Shown here piece after piece: positions 32,855-41,740 of a stretch of DNA of 42,901 bases. Each line of letters opens with the position of its first letter. The first letter of the stretch is position 1. Made by a program: the position numbers and the translations under genes. This DNA comes from a virus: the IMG/VR virus record IMGVR_UViG_3300024431_000009, positions 1 to 42,901 of that record; one strand, 5' to 3'. Under the pieces are notes generated by a model, which saw only the letters and a program-made list of their open reading frames with translations, ran no database searches and was not told where the DNA came from.

Positions 32855-33388
32855 CTAGACCAGAGTGGTCAGCTCACCCAACATAGCCAAGTCCGAAGCC
32901 GCAGCCTGAGCTTGCCCATCCCAATAGTGGAAGCTGCCACTGAACGCATCCGAATACTGAACCTTCAATTCATTGAGGCGCATCTGAAGATTGGCGAGTA
33001 TGGCACGCAACACTGTGGCCGACGCCTGTTGTTCGAACGAAACCGGACCAGCTTCCGCTGTGAAGTTGACTGCCAGGTCCATGATCTTCAACCGAAGTAG
33101 TCGGAACCCAGCGGTGATCACAACCAGCATGTGCAGCTCCGTGGGTAGATCTTTTACCTTGGTTGCCGAGTCCGTGATGTAGTCCTTGCCCGTGGTCTGA
33201 GGCGGATCTACATCTATGCCATCGACCACCGTGTAGGTTTGCAACATCTCAGACAACTTGGCATCCCAGAACCCATCTGTGATGTATCCAATCTTGTTCG
33301 CCGCTGACAGAGTGGGAAGCTGTTCGTCACCAGGAATGTTGATTTCCCTATTGAACATTGGAATTAGGTCTTCAATCAAAGTAGCCAT
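32855..33388 (-). CDS. unknown phage protein, last gene of the fibre operon
   Basis: A 177-residue helical protein coupled by a TAATG overlap to the gene at 33388. It opens MATLIEDLIPMFNREINIPG, followed by LSAANKIGYITDGFWDAKLS and a long hydrophobic helix ELHMLVVITAGFRLLRLKIM, then ASATVLRAILANLQMRLNEL and a Phe/Trp/Gln-rich end. This resembles connector-type helical proteins rather than a fibre, and it stands just ahead of the terminase region, but I cannot name the family. No signal peptide or catalytic motif is seen. Confidence 0.5.
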   Translation of the reverse strand: MATLIEDLIPMFNREINIPGDEQLPTLSAANKIGYITDGFWDAKLSEMLQTYTVVDGIDVDPPQTTGKDYITDSATKVKDLPTELHMLVVITAGFRLLRLKIMDLAVNFTAEAGPVSFEQQASATVLRAILANLQMRLNELKVQYSDAFSGSFHYWDGQAQAAASDLAMLGELTTLV

Positions 33389-33738
33389 TATGTGGGCTGT
33401 TCCCCTGGTCCATCGTAGACCGTGTAGATATAGAGGTCAGAAGCAAAATACTTGGTGCCGTTGTCCACCCACGCTTGGGCTGTGTATTCACCTGTCGTTG
33501 TCATGTCAGCACGAACCCAGGTGTAGGTAACAACCCCACCCGTAGGATCAGTCAAAAGGATAGTTCCAGTCCCGAAGCCTGACGTTCCCGCCAGCTCTTC
33601 TTCAATGTTCATCTGAAGATTGGTGAACCCTGTCAGGTCGACGACCACATTGTCAAAGTCCCTATACGTGATTTGTAGGTCTGGCGGAACTTCACCTTCA
33701 GCGAAGGCCCCCAGGTCCGTTTTAGTTGGTGCAGCCAT
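33388..33738 (-). CDS. Ig-like tail/baseplate protein (BppU N-terminal-like)
   Basis: A 116-residue all-beta protein. The strand pattern LQITYRDFDNVVVDLTGFTN, then FGTGTILLTDPTGGVVTYTW, DMTTTGEYTAQAWVDNG and a final LYIYTVYDG strand follows the Ig-like N-terminal domain of baseplate upper proteins (BppU_N): D...v.LtG......d..G.v.Y.W...d....G.Y.a. It may link fibres or receptor-binding proteins to the virion. The palindrome at 33747-33756 is eight bases upstream, and its GAAGGA end gives the ribosome site. Confidence 0.55.
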   Translation of the reverse strand: MAAPTKTDLGAFAEGEVPPDLQITYRDFDNVVVDLTGFTNLQMNIEEELAGTSGFGTGTILLTDPTGGVVTYTWVRADMTTTGEYTAQAWVDNGTKYFASDLYIYTVYDGPGEQPT

Positions 33739-33746
33739 GCGTTTCC

Positions 33747-33756
33747 TTCATGCGAA
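33747..33756. promoter_or_regulatory. start-associated palindrome TTCRNNYGAA (copy 9)
   Basis: TTCATGCGAA, eight bases upstream of ATG 33738 and filling the 20-base gap after the large fibre gene. On the minus strand GAAGGA, formed by its right arm and flank, is the apparent ribosome site. Confidence 0.65.
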
Positions 33757-33758
33757 CC

Positions 33759-36700
33759 TTACGTACCCTCAACTGTAGCGCCCTGTCTGGTGTCATACTG
33801 AACAGAATCCTTAGTTGTGTCCTTCTGCTCGGTGGACACATTCATAACGAAGATGACCGGCTCGCCCAGAATGACAATGATCCCAACCAGAACATCACTT
33901 TCAGCAATGGTCCCAACCGAAGCAATCTTCAATGTGTCGATTGGAATCAGCCCATCGGTTTCTAGAACTGTTCCCACAGACACGCTCTTGTCAGCAGATA
34001 TCGACAGCAGCGTTTCCAGTTCAGCCATTGTTCCGATGTCAACAGTCTTGAATCCTGCTATTGATAGCAAGCTGTTGACTTCAGCAATGGTCCCAACCGG
34101 AGCGATCTTCAACGCGTCGATCGCTATGAGTGAGTCCACCTCCGCCAGCGTGCCCATCTGAACGTCTTTCAATGGGCTGGCAGCTATCAGCGCGTCTAGC
34201 TCGGCTAGTGTGCCAACAGCGGTGATGATCGGTTTGACTGCCAGTATCGGTAGCAGCGTCTCGACTTCGGCCAGGGTTCCGATCTGGGCAACCTTGAGCG
34301 GTTGCACCGGCAGTAGCGCGTCAACCTCTGGGAGGGTCCCCACTCCAAAGCCTCTCCCGCTGGCGATAGCTATCAGGGATTCGAGTTCGGCAAGCGTCCC
34401 GATGTCAGCAATCTTCAAGCCTTGAATTGCCAACAAGGTTTCGACTTCGGCCAGGGTCCCGACCGTTGCAAGCTTCAGCCCACTGACAGCGACCAGCGCA
34501 TCGAGTTCGGTCAGTATGCCAACCGGAGTGATGATTGGTTTAACGGCCAATATTGACAGCAGGGTTTCAATTTCAGCCAGTGTCCCGATGTTCGCGACCT
34601 TGATTGCACCTACAGCTATCAACGCATTGAGTTCAGCCAGCGTGTTGACAGCGATGGTCTGAGCCAATGCTGCCGACACCGGAACAAGGATGTCCGATTC
34701 AGCGAGCGTGCCAATGTCAGCGGTCTTGATTCCACTGATCCCAATCAATGATTCGAGTTCAGCGATAGTGCCAATCAACGCCACCTTCAATGCGCCTATT
34801 GGCAACAACGATTCAATCTCAGCCAGCACACCGATAGCCGTAATGATTGGCTTGACCGCAGCGATCCCAATTAGCGATTCTGCTTCAGCCAAAGTACCGA
34901 TGTTGAAAGTCTTTATCCCGGCGATAGCCAGAAGAGCTTCTATCTCCGCGAGTGTTCCGACTGAAGTGACGATCGGCTTTACGGCAGGGACGGGAATCAG
35001 CGTGTCCGTCTCAGCCAACACTCCGATAGGAGCCAGCTTCAAAGCCTGAATCGCTATCAGTATTTCAGTTTCGCTAAGCGTTCCGATGTTCGCTATCTTG
35101 CGTGCTTGGATCGCAATTAGCGCGTCTGTTTCAGCTATTACTCCGATAGAAGCAATCTTCAAAGCCTGAGCAGCTATAAGTGATTCGACTTCAGCGAGTG
35201 TGGCGACTGCAATAGTTTGTTCGCCTACCACAGTGATCGCGACAAGCGTATCTGTTTCCACCAGAATGCCGACGTTGACCGTCTTGATCCCAGGTATAGA
35301 TAGAAGAGCCTCGACTTCAGCGAGTGTGCCGATGTTGGCAAACTTCGTTGGTGCTATCACCAATAGAGTTTCGTTTTCTGCGAGTACCCCAACCGGAGTG
35401 ATGATCGGTTTGACCGGCTGTATTGCTATCAGTGATTCGGCTTCAGACAAAGTGCCGATGTTGGCAACCTTCACGGGACCAACGGCAATCAATGATTCAG
35501 ATTCGGCCAACGATCCAACTGCTGTGATGATTGGCTTCACCGGCTGAATCGCAAGAAGAGACTCGATTTCAGCCAACGTGCCAATGTTCGCCACCTTGAT
35601 CGCTTGAAGCGCGATCAGAGCCTCAACTTCGGCCAGAGTTCCAATAGTCTCAAAGATCGACACACCCACTGGCACTAGCGCGTCGGTTTCGGCCAGGGTG
35701 CCAATGGATGCAATTTTGATCGCTTGCGCTGCGATCAATGACTCAATTTCAGCCAAGGTGCCAATAGTCTCGAAAATGGACACTCCCGCAGGAATCAGCG
35801 AATCAATTTCGGCAAGAGTGCCGATGTTGGCGATCTTGATCGCTTGCGCTGCAATCAGAGCCTCTATTTCAGCCAACGTCCCGATGGTTTCGAAGATTGA
35901 TACTCCTGCTGACACCAGCACATCGGTCTCAGCCAGAGTCCCGATGGATGCAATCTTGATTGGTTGAGCTGAAATCAGCGTCTCAATCTCAGCCAAGGTG
36001 CCAATGGTTGCGAAGATCGACACTCCCGCTGACACCAACGCATCAACTTCGGTCAAGGTGCCAATGGTTTCGAAGATTGATACCCCTACTGGCACCAGCG
36101 CGTCGGTTTCGGCCAGGGTTCCAATAGGCACAACCTTGATTGCCTGGATTGCTATAAGAGTCTCAAGCTCGGCCAGAGTCGTAACAACTATGATCTGCTC
36201 ACCTGGTTGAACGACTTCGATAACGATCAGACTGTTGGTCTCTGCCAAAGTCCCGACATCCGCAGTTTTGATTCCAGTAATAGAGACCAGTCCATCTGTC
36301 TCAGCCAAAGTCCCGATCACAGCAACCTTGGTGGGGGGTGTTGGGATTAGCGCATCTGTCTCTCCCAACGTTCCGATGGTCTCGAAGATTGAAACACCCG
36401 CAGAAATCAACGAGTCCGTTTCACCCAACACTCCGATAGGTGCAACCTTAAGCGCCTGGATCGCGTTGAGGACATCGACTTCGGTCAGCGTTCCCACCGA
36501 AGTAATGATCGGCTTGAGCGCAGCTATAGAAACCAAAACATCCGACTCGGCAATGGTGCCGATGGGTGCAACCTTGATCGGCTGGACGACCACGAGGGCA
36601 TCCGTCTCAGCCAAAATCGTCACTGCTATGTCCTGGCCACCCGCCTGAACCACTTCAGCAGCTATCAGCGATTCGATTTCAGCCAACGTCCCGATGGTGG

Positions 36701-38735
36701 CGACCTTCTGCGGGAGTGTCGTGGCGACACCGCTCGCCTTGACCTCAACGGCGAACCCGACAGCCGCACGATTAGTCGATGACCAAGACCAAGAGACATC
36801 GAGGCTCTGCCCGCCCGTGTCCTCGCCGCGAAACCACTGACTGCGTAACCGGGTGTCGTTGTTGGCGTCAGACTCGTCGTGAATGTCGATCATTCCCGGA
36901 TCGCCAACCATGTTCTCGATGTTGTCTTGCTTCGAGGCGACTCCATAGGTGACGTTGTGCGTTGCGCCGAACGCGGCGAGAACAACATCAATCTCTTGTA
37001 TCCCCGAGTCAGCACCCACGGGGTCTTGTACGTCTTGGACGATCGCTCCGGAACCATTCGTACCCGACGTGTCAACATTGTCGAACTCAACAATCGACCA
37101 CGACCAGGTTTCCTGTGTGTCCGAGCCGTAATCGAATGTGACCACACCAACAGACGGGGAACTACCGAGCGCCCGGAAAAGTGTCAACCGTCGCTTGGTG
37201 CCGGTAGTGTCAAATTGAAAGTCTCGGACAATAACCCACGTCAGCCCGTTCCCCGAGGCGGTCGGTACAGGCACCGTACCCAGCCCTGTGGCTACGACCG
37301 CGGCGAGGATGAGCCTGTTCGGAGTGGGCGAGATTGACGCTGTCGCGATCGACGTGGCCGGTGTGTTGTCATTCCCTGACGTGAACGGAGTCAGATCCGG
37401 TGTGACGAACCCACTGCTGATCAGAAGGTTCAGCTCGGCCAAAACCCCGACAGCGACCGTCCCTTGGACAAGCGCGGCAGGCACCAAGTCATCCGTTTCG
37501 CCCAGAACCGTGACTGCCTGAATGATTGGCTTAACTGGAACTGAAGTAATGAGTGAGTTGGTTTCAGCCAAAACACCCACCGCAATCGTTTGACCTCCAC
37601 CGGAAACCAGGACAAGCTCACCGTATTTGGTGCTGGTAAGGTCGGTAAAAATGTATCCAATGACTTGGTCGCCGCCGTTGCCTGATGTGTGTGTGAACCA
37701 GATAGCGTCGATCCGATCGCCACCAGTGATCCCGTCTTCTAGCTCAATGGGTGATCCGAAGTTTGCTTTGGCCCCACCAGCAGCAACATTGTAAAAAAGG
37801 TCTTGATCGGTGTGACCACGGAGTGCGTATAGATCACCTTCGTCTTCATCGACAACTAGAGCTACCGCTCGATCAGTACCTCCAAAGGGATCAGACCCAG
37901 GGTCTTGGTCGCCAGTTATGTCGAGACTGCCGTCCTCGCCGTGAAGCTGGACAGCGGAATGACCAAAGGCGACGTAGTTGCTGGTATTGATCCTTCGGGT
38001 TCCACCGTCATCCCAAGAAACAATTTGTTGCGCTCGGCGCAAACCAGCCGTAAAAGCAAACACGAGATCAACTCTTGTGGACAGAGAATCGGACCCGTTG
38101 AGAGTGGTACCTACCTCACCTGTGCTCCCCGCTACTGACATGTAGAAAACAATGTGGGCGTCATCTGAGTTCGACCCAGTCGCTACCACTCCCATCTTCG
38201 CTTCGTCGCCGTTGGAGCGTCCAACACGAACATTGGTGGTCCACGAACCTGACGTGCCGTGAGAGATAGCTAGGTCACGGAAGGTTGATCCCATGTCGGT
38301 GTGTTCTGATCCGTGGAGGATCACTCGATCTGAAGTGCGAGCGCAGATGCCGATCACTTCCTGATCAGGACCGATGTCGGTTTCGAATGTCCCTACTGAG
38401 TCAACCGACCCCGACCAGGAGTTGGTCGCCATGTTGAACTCTTGATATTCAATGTCACGGCTGGGGTTAGACATCGACGGAGTGTGAGAGTCGGAAGACC
38501 AGGCAAAAGCGATCAGGTCAGAACCGAATTTGACCCCCGAAATGGCTCCGATGGCGTTGGTGCCTGCCGTGGTGGTGACCGCCGATCCCCAGGTTGATCC
38601 GCCGTCAGTGGATCGGTAAACGGAGATAGTTGATCCAGTTTCACCTATGGCGAAGAGGTCACCGTCAGACGCAACAAACAACAACCGGCCCGCGAACTCC
38701 GGATATGAATGGCCTGTAATCGTACTTTTGCTCAC
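33759..38735 (-). CDS. giant fibre-like protein, propeller head and about 49 GTLAE repeats
   Basis: A 1658-residue protein. Residues 1-375 are beta-propeller-like, with an Asp box SVYRSTDGGSTWGS (39-52) of the sialidase/BNR type. Three GTLAE repeats (about 380-443) follow, then a beta-sandwich domain (about 444-673, VTFDYGSDTQETWSWSIVEF). After that come about 46 more repeats of 19-22 residues to about 1620, core IGTLAE(T/V/I)(D/E)(S/A)L(I/L), linker often KPIITAVG or VGVSIFETIG. A short C-terminal domain ends TRQGATVEGT and resembles the end of the 629-residue fibre (TQSTLVEGRVV). The long regular array suggests a beta-solenoid or extended stalk displaying the propeller. No transmembrane segment. 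Function inferred: adsorption. Confidence 0.7.
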   Translation of the reverse strand: MSKSTITGHSYPEFAGRLLFVASDGDLFAIGETGSTISVYRSTDGGSTWGSAVTTTAGTNAIGAISGVKFGSDLIAFAWSSDSHTPSMSNPSRDIEYQEFNMATNSWSGSVDSVGTFETDIGPDQEVIGICARTSDRVILHGSEHTDMGSTFRDLAISHGTSGSWTTNVRVGRSNGDEAKMGVVATGSNSDDAHIVFYMSVAGSTGEVGTTLNGSDSLSTRVDLVFAFTAGLRRAQQIVSWDDGGTRRINTSNYVAFGHSAVQLHGEDGSLDITGDQDPGSDPFGGTDRAVALVVDEDEGDLYALRGHTDQDLFYNVAAGGAKANFGSPIELEDGITGGDRIDAIWFTHTSGNGGDQVIGYIFTDLTSTKYGELVLVSGGGQTIAVGVLAETNSLITSVPVKPIIQAVTVLGETDDLVPAALVQGTVAVGVLAELNLLISSGFVTPDLTPFTSGNDNTPATSIATASISPTPNRLILAAVVATGLGTVPVPTASGNGLTWVIVRDFQFDTTGTKRRLTLFRALGSSPSVGVVTFDYGSDTQETWSWSIVEFDNVDTSGTNGSGAIVQDVQDPVGADSGIQEIDVVLAAFGATHNVTYGVASKQDNIENMVGDPGMIDIHDESDANNDTRLRSQWFRGEDTGGQSLDVSWSWSSTNRAAVGFAVEVKASGVATTLPQKVATIGTLAEIESLIAAEVVQAGGQDIAVTILAETDALVVVQPIKVAPIGTIAESDVLVSIAALKPIITSVGTLTEVDVLNAIQALKVAPIGVLGETDSLISAGVSIFETIGTLGETDALIPTPPTKVAVIGTLAETDGLVSITGIKTADVGTLAETNSLIVIEVVQPGEQIIVVTTLAELETLIAIQAIKVVPIGTLAETDALVPVGVSIFETIGTLTEVDALVSAGVSIFATIGTLAEIETLISAQPIKIASIGTLAETDVLVSAGVSIFETIGTLAEIEALIAAQAIKIANIGTLAEIDSLIPAGVSIFETIGTLAEIESLIAAQAIKIASIGTLAETDALVPVGVSIFETIGTLAEVEALIALQAIKVANIGTLAEIESLLAIQPVKPIITAVGSLAESESLIAVGPVKVANIGTLSEAESLIAIQPVKPIITPVGVLAENETLLVIAPTKFANIGTLAEVEALLSIPGIKTVNVGILVETDTLVAITVVGEQTIAVATLAEVESLIAAQALKIASIGVIAETDALIAIQARKIANIGTLSETEILIAIQALKLAPIGVLAETDTLIPVPAVKPIVTSVGTLAEIEALLAIAGIKTFNIGTLAEAESLIGIAAVKPIITAIGVLAEIESLLPIGALKVALIGTIAELESLIGISGIKTADIGTLAESDILVPVSAALAQTIAVNTLAELNALIAVGAIKVANIGTLAEIETLLSILAVKPIITPVGILTELDALVAVSGLKLATVGTLAEVETLLAIQGLKIADIGTLAELESLIAIASGRGFGVGTLPEVDALLPVQPLKVAQIGTLAEVETLLPILAVKPIITAVGTLAELDALIAASPLKDVQMGTLAEVDSLIAIDALKIAPVGTIAEVNSLLSIAGFKTVDIGTMAELETLLSISADKSVSVGTVLETDGLIPIDTLKIASVGTIAESDVLVGIIVILGEPVIFVMNVSTEQKDTTKDSVQYDTRQGATVEGT
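33871..36715 (-). repeat. GTLAE repeat array, about 46 units of 57-66 bases
   Basis: In-frame degenerate tandem repeat; three more units lie at 37405-37591. Pairs of units form a superperiod of about 40 residues in places, with VGVSIFETIG and AIKIASIG linkers alternating. Protein cores are nearly constant while codons vary, so the protein sequence is under selection and most copies are not recent. Confidence 0.85.
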
Positions 38736-39388
38736 CCGATATTTCCTCGCCGGTCAACCCAGGTGTGGGCCGGTTCGACAGCCTTCCAATCGGCCAGGGT
38801 CTTCCAGTTCTGCGACGAGTCGCCTGGACCTCGTTCTATGTCCATGACGGAAACGATATGGATGATCCGACCTCTGGCATTGCCCTGCAATCGGTCTTCC
38901 AGCCCTGAGATGAAGGCAGGTAGCTCTGCATCGGTGTGAGCAGGAGCGGCGTCCTCGTCCACGACGAACGTGAACCTGGCGTTACCCCCGAACCCGAGAG
39001 CGTTGAGGGTGGCCTTCTCCGTGCCTGACCCAACCCAGTCATCACCCATGACGGCTCTGACGGCAGCTTCCGGTTGGAAGTCGTTAATGTTGTCCCAAAT
39101 CCAACTGCCTGGTTCCAGACCGTAGGTGTTGATCCCAGCATCCATCAGGTAGGCGATCAATGCTCCATAGCCACAACCAACTACAAGCACGTCAGCGTTG
39201 TTGTCGAGGCCACGACCAGTCAGCCAGTTCCTACGAGTCTCATACTTAGAGACATAGTCGATTGCGTCGTAGTCAGGGCCATAGGTGATCGGTGGTTGAG
39301 GGTTCTGAACGACTCCATTGATTACTTGTTGGGGTACAGGTGACTTGTAAAGAGTCCTAGCTATCGCCTCGGTCATGAAGGTGGGCAT
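38732..39388 (-). CDS. SAM-dependent methyltransferase-like protein
   Basis: A 218-residue protein between two repeat fibres, coupled by TAATG to the upstream fibre and overlapping the downstream one by four bases. Class I methyltransferase motif I is clear: DVLVVGCGYGALIAYLMDAG (66-85), followed by the acidic end of strand 2, YGLEPG (Glu92). The region before it, YDAIDYVSKYETRRNWL, resembles the entry helix of such enzymes. The C-terminal half (IIHIVSVMDIERGPG ... NWKTLADW) keeps the fold. The target is unknown; coupling to fibre genes suggests that it acts on a fibre protein or its glycan, though some phages carry inactive methyltransferase-like domains in tail clusters. Confidence 0.65.
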   Translation of the reverse strand: MPTFMTEAIARTLYKSPVPQQVINGVVQNPQPPITYGPDYDAIDYVSKYETRRNWLTGRGLDNNADVLVVGCGYGALIAYLMDAGINTYGLEPGSWIWDNINDFQPEAAVRAVMGDDWVGSGTEKATLNALGFGGNARFTFVVDEDAAPAHTDAELPAFISGLEDRLQGNARGRIIHIVSVMDIERGPGDSSQNWKTLADWKAVEPAHTWVDRRGNIG

Positions 39389-41277
39389 TAGACAACCCTC
39401 CCCTCAACCAACGTTGACTGGGTATCGTCATACTCGACAGAAGCAACCCGCATGAGTAGAGCGAACGGCAACCCCTGGACAAGACCAACAGCGATAAGCA
39501 AATCTGTTTCCGCCAGTGTTCCAACTGATTGGACAATCGGCTTCAGGGCTTGAATGGCTACCAGCGAATCAATTTCACTGAGAACTCCGACCGTGACTGT
39601 CTTCAACCCGCTGATCGCAAGCAACGAATCCACTTCAGCCAACGTGCCAATGTCGACGGTCTTGATCCCACTGACCGCCAATAAGCTATCCAATTCTGCC
39701 AACGTACCAACATCAACGGTCTTGATTCCGCTAATCGCAATCAAGGATTCCACTTCAGCCAGCGTTCCGACTGTCTTGAAGATTGACACTCCGACAGGAA
39801 GCAGAGTTTCGATTCCGGCCAGAGTTGTGACAGTGACAGTCTGAGTACCACCCTCCTCAACCATTATGAGAACATCAAGTTCCGCCAATGTTCCAACATG
39901 ACGGTATATGGACACTCCTACAGGAAGGAGACTGTTCACCTCAACAAGCGTGCCGACATCAACGGTCTTGATTCCGCTGATCGCAATCAAGCTTTCAATC
40001 TCCGCGAGCGTTCCGATGGTCTTGAAAATGGACACACCAACCGGCAGCAGCGAATCCACTTCCGCGAGCGTTCCGATGTCCGCGATCTTTATCCCACTGA
40101 TCGCGATCAATGATTCAATCTCCGCGAGCGTTCCGATGGTCTTGAAAATGGACACACCAACCGGCAACAGCGAGTCAATTTCAGCCAGGGTCCCGATGGT
40201 CTTGAAGATCGACACTCCTACAGGTAGCAACGTGTCGGTTTCAGCTAACGTCCCGATATTGGCGATCTTGATTGCCTGAATTGCATTCAAAATCTCAATC
40301 TCAGCAAGAGTGGTAACGGCTATCTCTTGACCCCCTGGTTGCACCACAGCAATAGTGATCAGACTGTCAGTTTCAGCCAAAGTCCCGACATCAGCCGTTT
40401 TGATTCCTGATACAGCCACCAGCGCATCTGTTTCGCCAAGCACTCCGATAGGTGCAACCTTGATGGGAGGCGTCAAAATCAGTGAGTCTGTTTCAGGAAG
40501 AACTCCAACTGCTGTAATGATCGGCTTCACCGGAACAGCAGTAATCAATGAGTCGGTTTCCCCAAGCACTCCAATAGGAGCAACCTTGATAGGAGGCGTC
40601 GGAATCAGTGAGTCTGTCTCAGCGAAAACTCCGATGGCAGTAATGATCGGCTTCTCCGCAGCCGCAGTAATCAGAGAATCTGTTTGAGCAAGAACCCCAA
40701 CCGCCTGGATGATCGGTTTCACCGGATCAGCAGCAACGAGTGAATTGGTTTCAGCCATGACACCCACAGCAATCGTCTGACCACCCGCAGCATCAGGAAA
40801 TTCGAACTCAGCGGCATCAACAACCAGAGAACGGTCTGCACCACCCTGCGCTCCCCGACCCCACAGGGTGAAGTACAGGTCGTTGTAATCCGTGATGTTG
40901 TCGGCTTCGGTGCCGGTCAGCGTATAGGCGCTGGTGAGTTCGGTGGCGTCGAAGATGGTGACCGTGTTGTCGGCAATCAGCGTCCCGACATCGGGGACTC
41001 CCTGCCACAGCTCAAAGTGCCCGATAATGTCTCGGGTGGACGAGCTGGCCCACAAGACTCGGAGAATATGGTCGACGTTAACGGCTGGGTCAGTCAGGCC
41101 AGAGTTGGTAGCCTCCAGATCGAGGTCAGTCGTATTGGTGTTGTTGCCAACTAGCTCAGAGGCAACCGTGACATCGTCACCACCACCACCGATGTCCTCA
41201 TCAATCTTCGAGAAGAACGGCGTTAATGACCAAGAGCCAGCATCAACATCTGTTATTGGACGTGCGAACTGCGCCAT
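39388..41277 (-). CDS. fibre-like protein with about 21 GTLAE repeats
   Basis: A 629-residue protein. The N-terminal 165 residues are a beta-sandwich starting MAQFARPITDVD; the same opening is found in the inverted gene at 502, so both may attach to the virion in the same way. About 21 repeats with the core (I/V)G(T/V)LAE(T/V/I)(D/E)SL(I/L) follow from residue 166 to 598, then a short C-terminal domain (FALLMRVASVEYDDTQSTLV) resembling that of the 1658-residue protein. One unit has LAGIE in place of LAEIE. No catalytic residues. Probably a tail or capsid fibre. Confidence 0.65.
   Translation of the reverse strand: MAQFARPITDVDAGSWSLTPFFSKIDEDIGGGGDDVTVASELVGNNTNTTDLDLEATNSGLTDPAVNVDHILRVLWASSSTRDIIGHFELWQGVPDVGTLIADNTVTIFDATELTSAYTLTGTEADNITDYNDLYFTLWGRGAQGGADRSLVVDAAEFEFPDAAGGQTIAVGVMAETNSLVAADPVKPIIQAVGVLAQTDSLITAAAEKPIITAIGVFAETDSLIPTPPIKVAPIGVLGETDSLITAVPVKPIITAVGVLPETDSLILTPPIKVAPIGVLGETDALVAVSGIKTADVGTLAETDSLITIAVVQPGGQEIAVTTLAEIEILNAIQAIKIANIGTLAETDTLLPVGVSIFKTIGTLAEIDSLLPVGVSIFKTIGTLAEIESLIAISGIKIADIGTLAEVDSLLPVGVSIFKTIGTLAEIESLIAISGIKTVDVGTLVEVNSLLPVGVSIYRHVGTLAELDVLIMVEEGGTQTVTVTTLAGIETLLPVGVSIFKTVGTLAEVESLIAISGIKTVDVGTLAELDSLLAVSGIKTVDIGTLAEVDSLLAISGLKTVTVGVLSEIDSLVAIQALKPIVQSVGTLAETDLLIAVGLVQGLPFALLMRVASVEYDDTQSTLVEGRVV
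39483..40780 (-). repeat. GTLAE repeat array, about 21 units
   Basis: Same family as 33871-36715 and 2671-3100. Three units in a row carry the linker VGVSIFKTIG, and proline-rich KPIITAVG linkers dominate the N-terminal third. Confidence 0.85.
39994..40166 (-). repeat. exact 53-base direct repeat inside the fibre array
   Basis: 39994-40046 and 40114-40166 are identical over 53 bases, 120 bases apart, exactly two repeat units. Most other units differ at many synonymous sites, so this pair looks recent, produced by unequal recombination or slippage. Confidence 0.75.
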
Positions 41278-41293
41278 TACAGATCGCTAGGAC

Positions 41294-41740
41294 CTATGCA
41301 GCAGTCCAGATCCCGTTGGTCTGGTCGTAGTTGGCAGTGACATCATTGCCGTCTGTCGTAACTGCGAAGTCCCACTGACCGATAACACGGTCTGTACCGT
41401 CTCCCGAACCCACCTCTGCGATAAGCAAGGCCACCACATCGTTCGATGCAAGGACCGCTGACCAAGTGTCGTCAGCGTCGAGAACGACTCGCCAAAGGTT
41501 GGCAGAGTCATCAGCCGAGCTGGTGATGTTGCCATTCGTGTGAGTCTTCCGAACCCAAGTCGAACCTGTCTGCTCAACCGCTCCACCACCAAGAATGTTG
41601 GTGATAGACGCAGAGGCGTAACCATCCTCAAACACCCCGTCGGAGTCCTTCGCTGACAATGGGATGACCTGGAAGTCGGCCCCGTCGTTGAGAAGTTCAG
41701 CGAACCGGCCTTTCATGTCTGTCAAGGCTGTGTCAGCCAT
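41294..41740 (-). CDS. unknown beta-rich protein
   Basis: A 148-residue protein, coupled to the gene upstream by TAATG. DMKGRFAELLNDGADFQVIP is followed by beta segments (SASITNILGGGAVEQTG, NLWRVVLDADDTWSAVLAS) and RVIGQWDFAVTTDGNDVTAN near the C-terminus. No recognised family. Position at the head of the fibre operon suggests a fibre-associated or minor structural protein. Confidence 0.5.
   Translation of the reverse strand: MADTALTDMKGRFAELLNDGADFQVIPLSAKDSDGVFEDGYASASITNILGGGAVEQTGSTWVRKTHTNGNITSSADDSANLWRVVLDADDTWSAVLASNDVVALLIAEVGSGDGTDRVIGQWDFAVTTDGNDVTANYDQTNGIWTAA

Noticed and set aside
33032-33041. TTCGAACGAA inside the gene at 32855-33388
   Set aside because: Matches the palindrome but is coding (Phe-Glu context) and not near a start; treated as chance, as are 8245, 21993, 25820 and 31150.
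33817-36648. Several long rightward frames opposite the repeat array
   Set aside because: Regular codon structure of the repeats keeps the opposite strand open; the products repeat the same Ser/Val pattern and have no start signals.
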